A model generated the notes under the pieces. That model saw only the letters and a list, made by a program, of their open reading frames with translations, searched no databases and was not told the DNA's origin. From an uncultured Mycobacterium sp. (GTDB lineage: Bacteria > Actinomycetota > Actinomycetes > Mycobacteriales > Mycobacteriaceae): a stretch of 64,000 nucleotides of DNA. The position numbers were made by a program, and so were the translations under genes. Shown piece by piece: positions 25,179 through 34,459 of the stretch. The stretch covers positions 47 through 64,046 of the forward strand of contig FLQS01000005.1 in assembly GCA_900078375.1 (NCBI GenBank), read 5' to 3'. How positions within the stretch are numbered: position 1 is the stretch's first letter; each line of letters opens with the position of its first letter.

Positions 25179-26377
25179 GTGGTTGCTGGGACCTTCGTTG
25201 CCGGTGGCGAATAGTTCGGCTTGCCCAGCCCGAGGACATGCTGCGCGATCATGTTGCGGAACACCTCGAGCGTGCCGCCGTAGATGCCGAACAGCGGCGC
25301 GAACCGGAAGGCGTATTCGGAGGCGCCGTTATCGGCCGCCCCTTCGGTGTCGACGGGCAACACCGAGGCGGCTCCGGCGAGATCCATCAGATCGGGGGCG
25401 ATGTCGCGCATCGTCTGGGCCTGTGCCACGCGCCCGAAAATGCTTGGCGTCGAAAGGGAAGTCTCCAAGCGCGCCGCGGCGCGACCGAGGCGGTAAGCGA
25501 CGGCGCCGTCGTCCACCATTCGCTTTCCGGCTGCGTCAACCTGCCCGACCCTGGCGGCGACGGCGTCGACCGCGGCGGCCATCACACCGGCCTGATGCGC
25601 CATGATCGACACATCAGAGAGCCCATCGGCTACGGTCGGCGCCGCACCGTGTTCGGCGTCGAGGGGTCCACGCAACACCGTCCAGCCACCGTTGGCTTCG
25701 CCGAGTAGATACTTCTCGGACACGCGGACATCGGTGTAGTAGACGATGTTCGTCCGGTCGCCGTCGACGGTGCGGATGCCCTGGATCTCGATGCCGGGGG
25801 TGTCAAGCGGCACCAGAAACATGCTGAGGCTCTTGTGTTTTGCCGCACCGGGGTCGGTATTGGTCAGCAGGAAAACGTACTGGCAGTTGTGTGCGCCGGT
25901 GGTGAACATCTTCGATCCATTAATGATCCAGTGATCCCCGTCGCGCTCTGCCCGCGTCTTGCAGGTCGCCACGTCCGAGCCGCCCTCGGGTTCGGTGTAG
26001 CCCAGGCACATTCGCGCTGTGCCGTCGAAGACTCGCGGCATCACCTCGTCGACGAGTTCCGGCTTGCCGAAGGCGGCGACCGCCCGCGCGACCATAACCG
26101 TGGTGCCCCACGTAACCCACGGCACATGGGCTCGGCGACGCTCGAGGTCCCAGATCCGGCGCCGGACGCGACTGAATCCGGCGTCCGTCCCCGAGTTGAA
26201 CTCGGCTTCCAGGTAACCGCGGGCGCCGAGGGCCAGGTGCACACCCTCGTGAAAGTTGTCCCCGGTCTGCCGGTCGTGCAGTCGGACCTCGTCGGTCACC
26301 AGCCCCGACAGGAACGCCCGCAGTTCCCGCTGGAACGCGGCGTCGTCGTCGCTCAGCTCGACTTCAGTGAAATCCAT
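25175..26377 (-). CDS. Acyl-CoA dehydrogenase, large-subunit type (copy A)
   Basis: A 400-residue ACAD beginning MDFTEVELSDDD. FAD/substrate motifs are LGYTEPEGGSD near residue 120 and INGSKMFTTGAHN near 150, and the C-terminus has FGIYGGTLEVFRNMI. The usual YEGT Glu is replaced by YGGT, as in the paralogue at 27627-28814 to which it is closely similar along its length. The two flank an amidohydrolase. Such ACADs in actinobacteria often form heterotetramers. It forms alpha,beta-unsaturated acyl-CoA. Confidence 0.9.
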   Translation of the reverse strand: MDFTEVELSDDDAAFQRELRAFLSGLVTDEVRLHDRQTGDNFHEGVHLALGARGYLEAEFNSGTDAGFSRVRRRIWDLERRRAHVPWVTWGTTVMVARAVAAFGKPELVDEVMPRVFDGTARMCLGYTEPEGGSDVATCKTRAERDGDHWIINGSKMFTTGAHNCQYVFLLTNTDPGAAKHKSLSMFLVPLDTPGIEIQGIRTVDGDRTNIVYYTDVRVSEKYLLGEANGGWTVLRGPLDAEHGAAPTVADGLSDVSIMAHQAGVMAAAVDAVAARVGQVDAAGKRMVDDGAVAYRLGRAAARLETSLSTPSIFGRVAQAQTMRDIAPDLMDLAGAASVLPVDTEGAADNGASEYAFRFAPLFGIYGGTLEVFRNMIAQHVLGLGKPNYSPPATKVPATT

Positions 26378-26391
26378 GTCAAATCCTTGGT

Positions 26392-27630
26392 TTAGGAAGG
26401 GACCGCGAGAGCGGGCGGGTTGACCGCGGCCGGATCGGGGTTGGCCAGGGGCAGACCCATGAACCGGCGGGCGTTGTCGCCCATGAAATCGTAGGTTCTG
26501 CGTTCGTCCATGCCCTCGGCGTACTTCCAGAAACCGCGCGGCTCCGCCAGCCCTTCCGGATGCGGATAGTCCGACCCGAACAGCACCTTGTCCCAGCCGA
26601 CGGTGTTCACCACATCCGACACGCTGCCCTCCCAGAACGGGCTGACCCAGATGTTGCGCCGGAACACGTCGTGCGGGTGCTCGGGGAAGTTCTGCGGCAT
26701 CTTCTTGTACAGATCTTCGAAGTCGTTGAACAACGGGAAGATCCACGAACTGCCGTTCTCGACACTGGCGATCCGCAAGCGCGGGAACCGGGTCAGCGTG
26801 CCGTGGCAGATCAGGCTGGTGATCATGTCGGCGATCTCGCGGTGGCCCAGCACCATCCACCGGAATGCGCTCATCGCCATGAAGTTCTGTGTGTGCGGCG
26901 GCTCCCACTTACCGACGTAGTCGTCGAGCGGCGGATAGCTCGCATGCAGCACGATCGGCAATCCGGCGGCTTCCACATCGCGCCAGAACGGATCGAACTC
27001 CGGCAGTGCGGGTGAGCGCCACCCGTGCACCCCACGGACGGGTCCCGGTTTGATCAGCGCGACCTTGGCGCCTGCGGACAGGAGGTACTCGAGTTCCCGT
27101 TGCGCGCCAGCGACTTCGGAGAGATTGATGATCGGGGTGGAGAAGACCCGGTTGTCGTATGCGAATGTCCAGTGCTCGGCCATCCATTGATTGAGCGCGT
27201 GGATGATGGCCAGTGTCAGCTCGGGGTCGTCGGCCGAGGAATGCTCGACGAGGCTGGCCAGCGTCGGGTAGTTCAGCGCCTCGACCACGCCCTGGCGGTC
27301 GAGCTCGGCGATCCGGTCCACCGGGTTCTTGGTGGCGGCCGGCGCTTCGATTGCCGGGCCCTGCATTTCGCGGAGCGTCAGGCCTTCGGTGTTCTCCCCG
27401 GCGAAGAACTTCTCGTGGGCACCAGGGGCGGCGACCCGCTCGAAGGTCGGGTTCGGGATGAAATCACTGACCCGGCTGTTGATCACGAGCCGGGTCTGCC
27501 TGCCCATCTGCGCGTACTGCACCGCATACCGGTAGCGCTCGGGCAGATACCGGGTCAGCGCCTCGGGTGTCTCGTACATGTGCTGATCGGCATCGAAGAT
27601 CGGGACATCGCGGAGCTGCTCGGAGGTCAT
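26392..27630 (-). CDS. Amidohydrolase-2 family protein (ACMSD-like)
   Basis: A 412-residue TIM-barrel metal hydrolase. The N-terminal metal site reads FDADQHMYE instead of the common HxH, with HAS near residue 233 and FGSDYPHPEG near 350. Family members decarboxylate or hydrolyse cyclic or CoA-linked substrates. It is clearly paralogous to the protein at 32312-33520 (shared DFIPNPTF/QFIPNPTF). ATG 27630 overlaps the stop of ACAD copy B. Exact reaction unknown. Confidence 0.87.
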   Translation of the reverse strand: MTSEQLRDVPIFDADQHMYETPEALTRYLPERYRYAVQYAQMGRQTRLVINSRVSDFIPNPTFERVAAPGAHEKFFAGENTEGLTLREMQGPAIEAPAATKNPVDRIAELDRQGVVEALNYPTLASLVEHSSADDPELTLAIIHALNQWMAEHWTFAYDNRVFSTPIINLSEVAGAQRELEYLLSAGAKVALIKPGPVRGVHGWRSPALPEFDPFWRDVEAAGLPIVLHASYPPLDDYVGKWEPPHTQNFMAMSAFRWMVLGHREIADMITSLICHGTLTRFPRLRIASVENGSSWIFPLFNDFEDLYKKMPQNFPEHPHDVFRRNIWVSPFWEGSVSDVVNTVGWDKVLFGSDYPHPEGLAEPRGFWKYAEGMDERRTYDFMGDNARRFMGLPLANPDPAAVNPPALAVPS

Positions 27631-28814
27631 GACGCCTTCTTCGGTGCGTAGGCCGGCTTGCCCAGCCCCAGAACGTGTTGGGAGATCATGTTGCGGAAGA
27701 CCTCCAACGTTCCACCGTAGATACCCGACAGTGGCGCGAAGCGGTAGACGTACTCCGACGCGCCGTCATCGGCCGCACCGTCGGTTTCAACCGGAAGCGT
27801 TGCCGCAGCGCCCAATACGTCCATCAGATCTGGGGCGATGTCACGCATCGTCTGCGCGATAGCCACCCGGCCATAGAGGGTCTGTGAGCTCAGAGCAGCT
27901 TCCAACCGGGCGGCGCTGCGACCCAGGCGGTAGGCCACCGCGCCGTCATCGACCGGACGCTTGCCGCTCGGGCCCGGCCGGCCGACCCTGGCGGCCACCT
28001 TGTCGACGGCGGTGGCCATGAAATTGGCCTGGTGCATCATGATCGAAACGTCGGCCAGCCCGTCGGCGGCGGCAGCTACAGCGCCGTGCTCGACGCTGAG
28101 CGGTTCCCGCAGCACCGTCCAGCCATCGTTGACCTCGCCGAGCCGGTACTTGTCGTCCACCCGAACGTCGCTGTAATACACGATGTTGGTGCGGTCGCCG
28201 TCGACCGTGCGGATGCCCTGGATCTCGATGCCCGGCAGGTCCAGTGGGACGAGAAACATGGTGAGGCTCTTGTGTTTCGGCGCCTCCGGATCGGTGTTGG
28301 TGAGCAGGAAGACGTACTGGCAATTGTGCGCACCGGTGGTGAACATCTTCGACCCATTAATGATCCAGCTGTCACCGTCGCGTACGGCACGGGTCTTGGC
28401 GGTGGCCATATCCGAGCCGCCTTCTGGCTCGGTGTAGCCCAGGCACAGCCGCACGTGCCCGCTGAACACCCGTGGCAGCACTTCGTCTTTCAGCTCGGCT
28501 GAGCCGAAGCTGTTGACCGAGCGAGCCACCATCGAGGTGGTGCCCCAGGTGACCCACGGGACATGGAAGCGGCGCTTTTCGAGCTCCCAGATGCGCCGGC
28601 GCACCCGAGTGAACCCGCCTTCGGCCTGCGTCTTCCACTCGGCCTCGAGGTATCCCGCCGCCCCGAGCGCCAAGTGCACGCCCTCGTGGAAGTTGTCGCC
28701 GGTCTCCCGGTCGTGCCGGATCACCTCGTCAGTGATATGAGTCTTCAGGAAGCCGCGAACCTCATCGAGGAAGCACTGGTCCTCGGCGCCGAGCTCGACG
28801 CTTGAGAAATCCAT
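27627..28814 (-). CDS. Acyl-CoA dehydrogenase, large-subunit type (copy B)
   Basis: A 395-residue ACAD beginning MDFSSVELGAEDQ. It is closely similar to copy A, with the same LGYTEPEGGSD, INGSKMFTTGAHN and IYGGTLEVFRN motifs. It follows the third ACAD gene after 12 bp and overlaps the amidohydrolase downstream by ATGA. Copies A and B look like a local duplication that has diverged, perhaps for two successive dehydrogenations or two chain lengths. Confidence 0.9.
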   Translation of the reverse strand: MDFSSVELGAEDQCFLDEVRGFLKTHITDEVIRHDRETGDNFHEGVHLALGAAGYLEAEWKTQAEGGFTRVRRRIWELEKRRFHVPWVTWGTTSMVARSVNSFGSAELKDEVLPRVFSGHVRLCLGYTEPEGGSDMATAKTRAVRDGDSWIINGSKMFTTGAHNCQYVFLLTNTDPEAPKHKSLTMFLVPLDLPGIEIQGIRTVDGDRTNIVYYSDVRVDDKYRLGEVNDGWTVLREPLSVEHGAVAAAADGLADVSIMMHQANFMATAVDKVAARVGRPGPSGKRPVDDGAVAYRLGRSAARLEAALSSQTLYGRVAIAQTMRDIAPDLMDVLGAAATLPVETDGAADDGASEYVYRFAPLSGIYGGTLEVFRNMISQHVLGLGKPAYAPKKAS

Positions 28815-28826
28815 TGCGATGGTCTC

Positions 28827-29864
28827 CTAAGCGGTTTCGCGGTCGGCGAGGATGTGCGCGATCTGCTTGGCGCTGGCGCCGGGATCACCACCGGCCAGCG
28901 GCCAACCCCTGGCCCGCACCAGGTAGGCGGTCGCGGCCGCTTCCGACGACACCCCGAGGCCACCCTGGATGTGCACGGCCATCGTCGCCGCCTTCGATGC
29001 TTCCTCCGCCATGAACACGAACGCCGACGGGGCGAGTTCGGGACGCGCATCGGGCTCGTTGTCGAGGAACCAGGCCGCGCGCCTGCCCAGGTTGCGGCCA
29101 CCTTCGACGGTGATCACCATGTTGGCCAGCGGGTGCGAGATCGCCTGCAGGGTGGAGATGGGTACGCCCAATGTGTACCGGGATTTGGCGAATTCGGCGG
29201 CGATGGTCATGGTCTCCTCGACCAGGCCGACCAGCGCAGCCGCGGTCAGCAGGCGCCACTCATCCAGCGCCCTGCCGTATTTGGCAAGCGCGTGGGCACC
29301 GCTGCCCAGCACCGTCCGGCTGTCCGCGGCCGCGGGATCGACCCACGCCATCGGGAGCCGGCCGATGTTGTCGACCTTGGCCGGCCGGGTTCCGAACGTC
29401 AGCAGAACCACGTCTTCACCGTCGCGGACGATGATGTGATCGGCGATGGAGCCGGCGGGGATCAGCCGCGCACCGGGGGCGCTGTCCACGGCCGCGTCCA
29501 GCGCGGCAATCTGGTTGCCGCTCACGACCTCGTCGGTCAGCGCGCCCAGTGCGGCCAGCAGGCGAGCGGCGCAGACGTGGTCGATCCACGGCACCGGCGC
29601 GATCGAGCGGCCGATCTCCTCGGCCACCAAGGTCAGGTCCACCATTGTGGCGCCGTCCCCACCCGCGGACTCGGGCACCGCCATCGTGGTTGCACCCATG
29701 GCGCACAGGCGTTCCCACAGGCTCTTGTCGAACCCGGTGGCCTCGGCCGCGCGCACGGTGTCGATCGGGCTGTGCGTCTTGAAGAACTGCCGGTAGGCGG
29801 TCTGGAGATCCTTGTGGTCTTCGGTGAGGCTGTAGTCGAGCCTGCGCAGTTCGTAACGGTCCAT
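28827..29864 (-). CDS. Acyl-CoA dehydrogenase, short beta-subunit type
   Basis: A 345-residue ACAD-fold protein with divergent motifs. PVPWIDHVCAARLL and IQGGLGVSSEAAATAYLVRA are typical of the smaller subunits of actinobacterial alpha2beta2 acyl-CoA dehydrogenases, which support a partner's FAD site. The usual catalytic Glu motif is absent. Its ATG follows directly after the stop of the small amidohydrolase. It probably pairs with copy A or B. Confidence 0.85.
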   Translation of the reverse strand: MDRYELRRLDYSLTEDHKDLQTAYRQFFKTHSPIDTVRAAEATGFDKSLWERLCAMGATTMAVPESAGGDGATMVDLTLVAEEIGRSIAPVPWIDHVCAARLLAALGALTDEVVSGNQIAALDAAVDSAPGARLIPAGSIADHIIVRDGEDVVLLTFGTRPAKVDNIGRLPMAWVDPAAADSRTVLGSGAHALAKYGRALDEWRLLTAAALVGLVEETMTIAAEFAKSRYTLGVPISTLQAISHPLANMVITVEGGRNLGRRAAWFLDNEPDARPELAPSAFVFMAEEASKAATMAVHIQGGLGVSSEAAATAYLVRARGWPLAGGDPGASAKQIAHILADRETA

Positions 29865-30692
29865 TCAGCGCTCCCTGAAGAAGAATTCGTTGGCGTTGTT
29901 GTAGAGATAGTTGTCGAGGACCTCTGGCGGCAGATCCAGCGCCTCAGCTTCCGGGACGACGCGGTGCATCTTCAACACCGGCCAGTCCGAGCCGAACATC
30001 ACTTTGTTCGGCCCGCGGGTGCGCATGTAGTGAAGCAGGCTGTCCGGCAGGCGCTTCGGCGACCATGCCGAGGTCATCAGGCGCAGGTTCTCGTACTTGA
30101 TCATCAACCGGATCGCGACATCCCACCAGGGATCGGCCCCGTGGATCATGCATAGCCGCAGTTCGGGGAAGCGCACACAGACCCGGTCGAGATGGATCGG
30201 GTTCTGTACCTCGCCGGGGATCGGCGGCCCGGGCAGTCCGGTGTTGAGGCACAGCGGCAGCTCGAGCTCGGCGCACTTGGTGTACAGCGGGTAGTACACG
30301 GCGTCGCTGGCCGGATACATCCCATCACCCCAGAAGCTCGGCCCCACAGCGGCATACACGACCGGCAGGTCGGCGACGACCGCGGTCAGCTCGCGCAGGC
30401 TCGGCATCGGCTTGAGTAGATTCACGCCGCCCATCGCCAGCGCGAACCGGTCGGGCCGCGCCTGCGCGAACTTGCGCGCGGTGACGTGCGGCTTGGCGAT
30501 ATTGTCCATCAGGACGGCCTTCTGCACGCCCTGGGCGTCCATCTCCTCGAGCAGTTCGGCCATGTCCACGGGGGCGAACATCGACGCCGGCCCCTTGAAG
30601 TAGTCATCGCGGACCTTGAGCATCCATGTGGGCTGTTGTTCGGTCTCGCCGAAGTGGACGTTGACCAGCCCATCAATAACCTTGCGGGTCAT
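29865..30692 (-). CDS. Amidohydrolase-2 family protein, short form
   Basis: A 275-residue TIM-barrel hydrolase, shorter than its two neighbours. It begins MTRKVIDGLVNVHFGE and contains FGSDWPVLKM near residue 230 and MIHGADPWWD near 190. ATG 30692 overlaps the TGA of the CoA ligase. The N-terminal metal motif is NVHFGE and not HxH. It may be a hydrolase or decarboxylase of a CoA-linked ring product. Confidence 0.83.
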   Translation of the reverse strand: MTRKVIDGLVNVHFGETEQQPTWMLKVRDDYFKGPASMFAPVDMAELLEEMDAQGVQKAVLMDNIAKPHVTARKFAQARPDRFALAMGGVNLLKPMPSLRELTAVVADLPVVYAAVGPSFWGDGMYPASDAVYYPLYTKCAELELPLCLNTGLPGPPIPGEVQNPIHLDRVCVRFPELRLCMIHGADPWWDVAIRLMIKYENLRLMTSAWSPKRLPDSLLHYMRTRGPNKVMFGSDWPVLKMHRVVPEAEALDLPPEVLDNYLYNNANEFFFRER

Positions 30693-32308
30693 GACAGCGA
30701 AACCTTGCTGGTGGCAGTTTCTTTGGCCCATCGGTAGTCGGCCTTGCCGTTACCGAGGCGCTTGACCTGTTCGACGACGATGAACTCCTTCGGTGCCTTG
30801 TAGCGCGCCAGCTGTGCGGTGCAGTGTTCGTGCAGGGCATCATGCGCCACGTCACCATGCAGCGGATCAAAGGCAACTATCGCCACTATTTCTGACCCCC
30901 ACCGCTCACTGGGCCTGCCGACCACCAGCGCGTCGGCAACGCCGGGATGGGCACGCAGCACTTCCTCGACCTCTTCGACGAACACCTTCTCCCCGCCGGT
31001 GTTGACCACCAGGGAGTCCCGGCCGAACAGCCGCAGCGTCCCGTCCGGGGCCAACGAGCCACGGTCACCGGAAATCACCACCCGCGCGCCGTCGACCTCC
31101 GGGAACGTCTTGCCGGTGGCGTCCGCGTCGTCGTAATAGCCCAGCGGGATCCGTCCGGCGCGGGCCACCCACCCGACCTGGTCTTCACCGGCATCCAGGA
31201 AGCGGCTGTAGTCCTCGGCGAGAACCAGTGCGCCTTCGCGCAATTCGAAGGTGTCCTTGTGGTCGCCGCGCATGCTGCGGCCGAATCCGACGTTGCCGGT
31301 CTCCGAGGATCCGTAGCCGTTGATCAGGATGATGTTGGGCAGCAGCTCCAGCAGCGCGTGCTGATGTTTGGGGTTGGTCGCGGCTCCCCCGGTCGCCAGC
31401 GCGAACAACGAGGACAGGTCATAGTCGCCGCGCTGCAACTCCTCGACGAGCGGGGCGGCGTAGGCATCGCCGACCATCGTCATCATGCCGACCTTCTCGC
31501 GCTGCGCGGTGGACAGCACCCGCTGCGGATCGAATTTCGGCGAGTCGTAGAGCACGACGGTCTGGCCGTTGAGCACCGCGGCGAAGGCGGTCCACATGCC
31601 CGCCGCGTGCATCAACGGTGACACCGCGAACCACGGCGCGCCGGGTGTGCCGAGCTTGTCGTGGATCTCGGTGACCGACGCATGGTCGGCACCGTTCATC
31701 GAGACGGCGTAGGTGTCGGCCTGCCGCCACATCACCCCTTTGGGCCGTCCCGTGGTCCCCCCGGTGCAGATCATCAGGACATCGTCGGGCGAGGGGTTGA
31801 TGTCGACGTCCTGATCGCCTTGTGCCAGAGCGTCGTCCAGCGAGATCGAGCCGGGCAGGTCGGCCACATCGCTGCCGTCGTCGATCGCCAGCAGCAGCTC
31901 GGCGCTTTCGGGCGGCAGGACGTCGGCGAATTTGGCGCCCAGTGAGCGGTGGTAGATCACGCCGCGGGGTTTGACGTAGTCGAGCAGTTCGGCGACTTCG
32001 CGCGGCGTGTAGTGGTGGTTGACGTTGACCGGCACGACGCGTGCCTTCAGGCACCCGATGACCATGTCGGGGTAGAGGTCGTTGTGCATGATGAGCGCGA
32101 TGCGGTCCTGGCCACACTCCCAGTTCCGCAGTTCGCTGCGCTCGTGGTGCGCTCCGAAGCCTTTGCCGGCCAAGTAGTTCGCCAGCCGGCGCGTGCGGTC
32201 CGCCGCATCGGCGTAGGTGCTCCTGCGGTCACCGCAGATCGTCATCGGCCGGTCGGGAATGACCTCGGCGATGGCGTCGAGCACCGCGCCGATCGTCCAT
32301 TCGGGCAT
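30689..32308 (-). CDS. Acyl-CoA synthetase (ANL/AMP-binding)
   Basis: A 539-residue ANL ligase. The P-loop is CTGGTTGRPKGV near residue 185, the A5 motif is NGYGSSETGN near 325, and the C-terminal catalytic Lys lies in GNGKADY near 527. It would make the CoA thioester of the pathway acid via an acyl adenylate. It sits in the middle of the 12-gene minus operon, 3 bp after the amidohydrolase at 32312. Confidence 0.92.
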   Translation of the reverse strand: MPEWTIGAVLDAIAEVIPDRPMTICGDRRSTYADAADRTRRLANYLAGKGFGAHHERSELRNWECGQDRIALIMHNDLYPDMVIGCLKARVVPVNVNHHYTPREVAELLDYVKPRGVIYHRSLGAKFADVLPPESAELLLAIDDGSDVADLPGSISLDDALAQGDQDVDINPSPDDVLMICTGGTTGRPKGVMWRQADTYAVSMNGADHASVTEIHDKLGTPGAPWFAVSPLMHAAGMWTAFAAVLNGQTVVLYDSPKFDPQRVLSTAQREKVGMMTMVGDAYAAPLVEELQRGDYDLSSLFALATGGAATNPKHQHALLELLPNIILINGYGSSETGNVGFGRSMRGDHKDTFELREGALVLAEDYSRFLDAGEDQVGWVARAGRIPLGYYDDADATGKTFPEVDGARVVISGDRGSLAPDGTLRLFGRDSLVVNTGGEKVFVEEVEEVLRAHPGVADALVVGRPSERWGSEIVAIVAFDPLHGDVAHDALHEHCTAQLARYKAPKEFIVVEQVKRLGNGKADYRWAKETATSKVSLS

Positions 32309-32311
32309 AGC

Positions 32312-33520
32312 TCAGGCCACCGACGGCACCGAGATGCCCAGCAGATCCAACGCGTTGTCCCGCATGACCTTTCGGGTGTCGACGGCACTGAACTCGGGGA
32401 ACTGGGGAATGTCGGCAGTGAACGCCATCGGATCTGCCAGTCCCTCGCCGTGCGGCCAGTCCGACCCGAACAGGATCTTGTCCACACCGATGGTGTCGGC
32501 CAGCAGCTTCACGTCGTCCTCGTAGTACGGGGCGATCCAGACATTGTTCTTCAGCTGCTCGACAGGGTCTTCCTTGAAGTGGTACGGCGCGGTGTTGGCG
32601 GCCTTCTTCAGCCGCTTGATCAACCGGTACACGAAGTAGGAACCGTTCTCGATGCTCGCCACCTTCAGCGTGGGATGCCGGGTGAAGACCTGGTGCACGA
32701 TCATCGACGCCATCGAGTCGTGGATGGCGCGGTCGTCGAGCAGGACGCTGTCGAGCGGATCCCGCTTTCCGAATCCTTCGAACGTTCCCGTGCCGCCCCA
32801 CAACGCCGAAATAGCAAGGTAACCACTGTCGGACAGGTGGAAGACCACCGGAACGCCGGCTTCGGCAAGCCGGGCCCACACCGGATCGTGCAGCGGGTCA
32901 CCCAGTGAGCGCGGCTTGACCCGGCCGGGGACCGGCGCCGGCCGCACACAGACGATCTTGGCGCCCCGGCCGAGCACGAAGTCGACTTCTGCCAGCGCAG
33001 CGTCGGGGTCGGCCAGCGAGATGATCGGCGCCGAGAGGAACCGGTGGTCGGGCCGATCGAAGCCCCAGTCCTCGTCGAGCCACAGGTTGAAGGCATGCAC
33101 CGACGCCATCGTCGCTTCGATGTCGTGTTTGAGGGCCTCCTCGACACCGCACGCGAATGTCGGCAGCATGAACACGGTTTCGAGATTCTGCTTGTCGAGG
33201 ATCTTCACCCGCGCGTCACGGTTCTGATATTCGGGGTGATCGCTCAACCGGTCGACCTTCATCAGCGACCCCGGGTCGACCCCTTCGGGGATCTCGCCAC
33301 GGAACAACAGATCCAGGCAGCCCGGCTCGATGATGGGGTCGAACGTCGGGTTGGGGATGAATTGGTTGATGACGCCCCCCATGACGGCGAAGGTGCGCTT
33401 GCCCTCGGTGAGCATCTGCACGCCTCGGCGTTTGAACTCCTTGGGCAGATGCCGGGTGAACGAGTCGGTCGGCTCGTAGTAGTGGTTGTCGACGTCAATC
33501 GCGTGATAGTCCAAAGTCAT
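32312..33520 (-). CDS. Amidohydrolase-2 family protein (ACMSD-like)
   Basis: A 402-residue TIM-barrel protein beginning MTLDYHAIDVDNHYYE, with FGSDWPHGEG near residue 355 and QFIPNPTF near 55. It is paralogous to the 412-residue protein at 26392. The first metal motif is DVDNHYYE instead of HxH. ATG 33520 has an AGAGGA box. Three such proteins in one operon suggest successive hydrolytic or decarboxylating ring steps. Confidence 0.87.
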   Translation of the reverse strand: MTLDYHAIDVDNHYYEPTDSFTRHLPKEFKRRGVQMLTEGKRTFAVMGGVINQFIPNPTFDPIIEPGCLDLLFRGEIPEGVDPGSLMKVDRLSDHPEYQNRDARVKILDKQNLETVFMLPTFACGVEEALKHDIEATMASVHAFNLWLDEDWGFDRPDHRFLSAPIISLADPDAALAEVDFVLGRGAKIVCVRPAPVPGRVKPRSLGDPLHDPVWARLAEAGVPVVFHLSDSGYLAISALWGGTGTFEGFGKRDPLDSVLLDDRAIHDSMASMIVHQVFTRHPTLKVASIENGSYFVYRLIKRLKKAANTAPYHFKEDPVEQLKNNVWIAPYYEDDVKLLADTIGVDKILFGSDWPHGEGLADPMAFTADIPQFPEFSAVDTRKVMRDNALDLLGISVPSVA

Positions 33521-33538
33521 CGGTGTCGTCCTCTCAGC

Positions 33539-34381
33539 TCATGTCAGGGGCGGGAAGTTCGGGAGCCGCTTCTCGAAGAACGCGGTGATGCCCTCGATGA
33601 AATCGGGGCGTTGCATGGATTCGTGCATCAGCGTCTCGGCCCGCTGGCTGGCGTCCGCCGCCTCACGCAGCGCATCACCGTAGACCTGCCGCTTGATGAC
33701 GGCCAGTGAACTCGGTGCGCAATTGGTCGCGATGTCCTCGGCGTATTCGACTGCGCGCGCCAAGAGCTCGTCGGGCGCGACGACCTCTTTGACCATCCCG
33801 AGTTCGAGGGCTTCCTCGGCGTAGAACACCCGCCCGCTCATCAGCAGGTCCAGCGCAGCTCCCCAGCCGACGACCTTCGGCAGAATCCACGAGATGCCGT
33901 ATTCGGCGATCAGGCCGCGACGCACGAACGACGTGGTGAACTTGGCTCCGGCCGCGGCGAACCGGATGTCGCACATCAGCGCCTGGGTAAGCCCGATGCC
34001 GGCACAGGCCCCGTTGATCGCGGCGATCACGGGCTTGCTCACGGTGGTGACGAACAGCGGATGCCGCTCCCCCACCATCTTGGTCAGATCAGCCTCGCCC
34101 GCGCTGTCGACGCTGGCCGAACTGATCGACGACAGGTCGCCCATATCGGCTCCGGCGCAGAACGCGCGCCCCGACCCGGTGACGACGATCGCGCGGACAT
34201 CCGGGTCAGCTTCCGCCGCGTCCATGCCCGCGTAGAAACCGGCGGCCAGGCCGCCACCCCAGCCGTTCATCCGTTCAGGCCGGTTGAACGTCAGAACCGC
34301 GACGCCGCTGTCTCGCACCTCGTAGAGAACGGCCTGTGAGACAGCGGAATTCGCAGTGACATCAGCTTGGGTGTCGGTCAC
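33539..34381 (-). CDS. Enoyl-CoA hydratase/isomerase (crotonase)
   Basis: A 280-residue crotonase. The oxyanion-hole segments are SGRAFCAGADM near residue 70 and NGACAGIGL near 123. The position of the first catalytic Glu is taken by SFVRRGLIAEYG, with one Glu, as in isomerase-type members. The start is GTG 34381. Operator-like copy 6 lies 47 bp upstream, so this gene may have its own promoter inside the 12-gene operon. Confidence 0.9.
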   Translation of the reverse strand: MTDTQADVTANSAVSQAVLYEVRDSGVAVLTFNRPERMNGWGGGLAAGFYAGMDAAEADPDVRAIVVTGSGRAFCAGADMGDLSSISSASVDSAGEADLTKMVGERHPLFVTTVSKPVIAAINGACAGIGLTQALMCDIRFAAAGAKFTTSFVRRGLIAEYGISWILPKVVGWGAALDLLMSGRVFYAEEALELGMVKEVVAPDELLARAVEYAEDIATNCAPSSLAVIKRQVYGDALREAADASQRAETLMHESMQRPDFIEGITAFFEKRLPNFPPLT

Positions 34382-34427
34382 CTACGCGTACCTCCGGGAA
34401 TGGCGCGCCAGTATGCGGATATGTCCA

Positions 34428-34446
34428 TACTGTACACCTATCGGTA
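34428..34446. promoter_or_regulatory. 19-bp palindromic operator, copy 6 (weaker)
   Basis: TACTGTACACCTATCGGTA: left arm 7/8, right arm 5/8. It lies in the 78-bp gap between the DapA-like gene and the crotonase, the largest gap inside the minus operon. Confidence 0.45.
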
Positions 34447-34459
34447 TCACCTTCCGCAA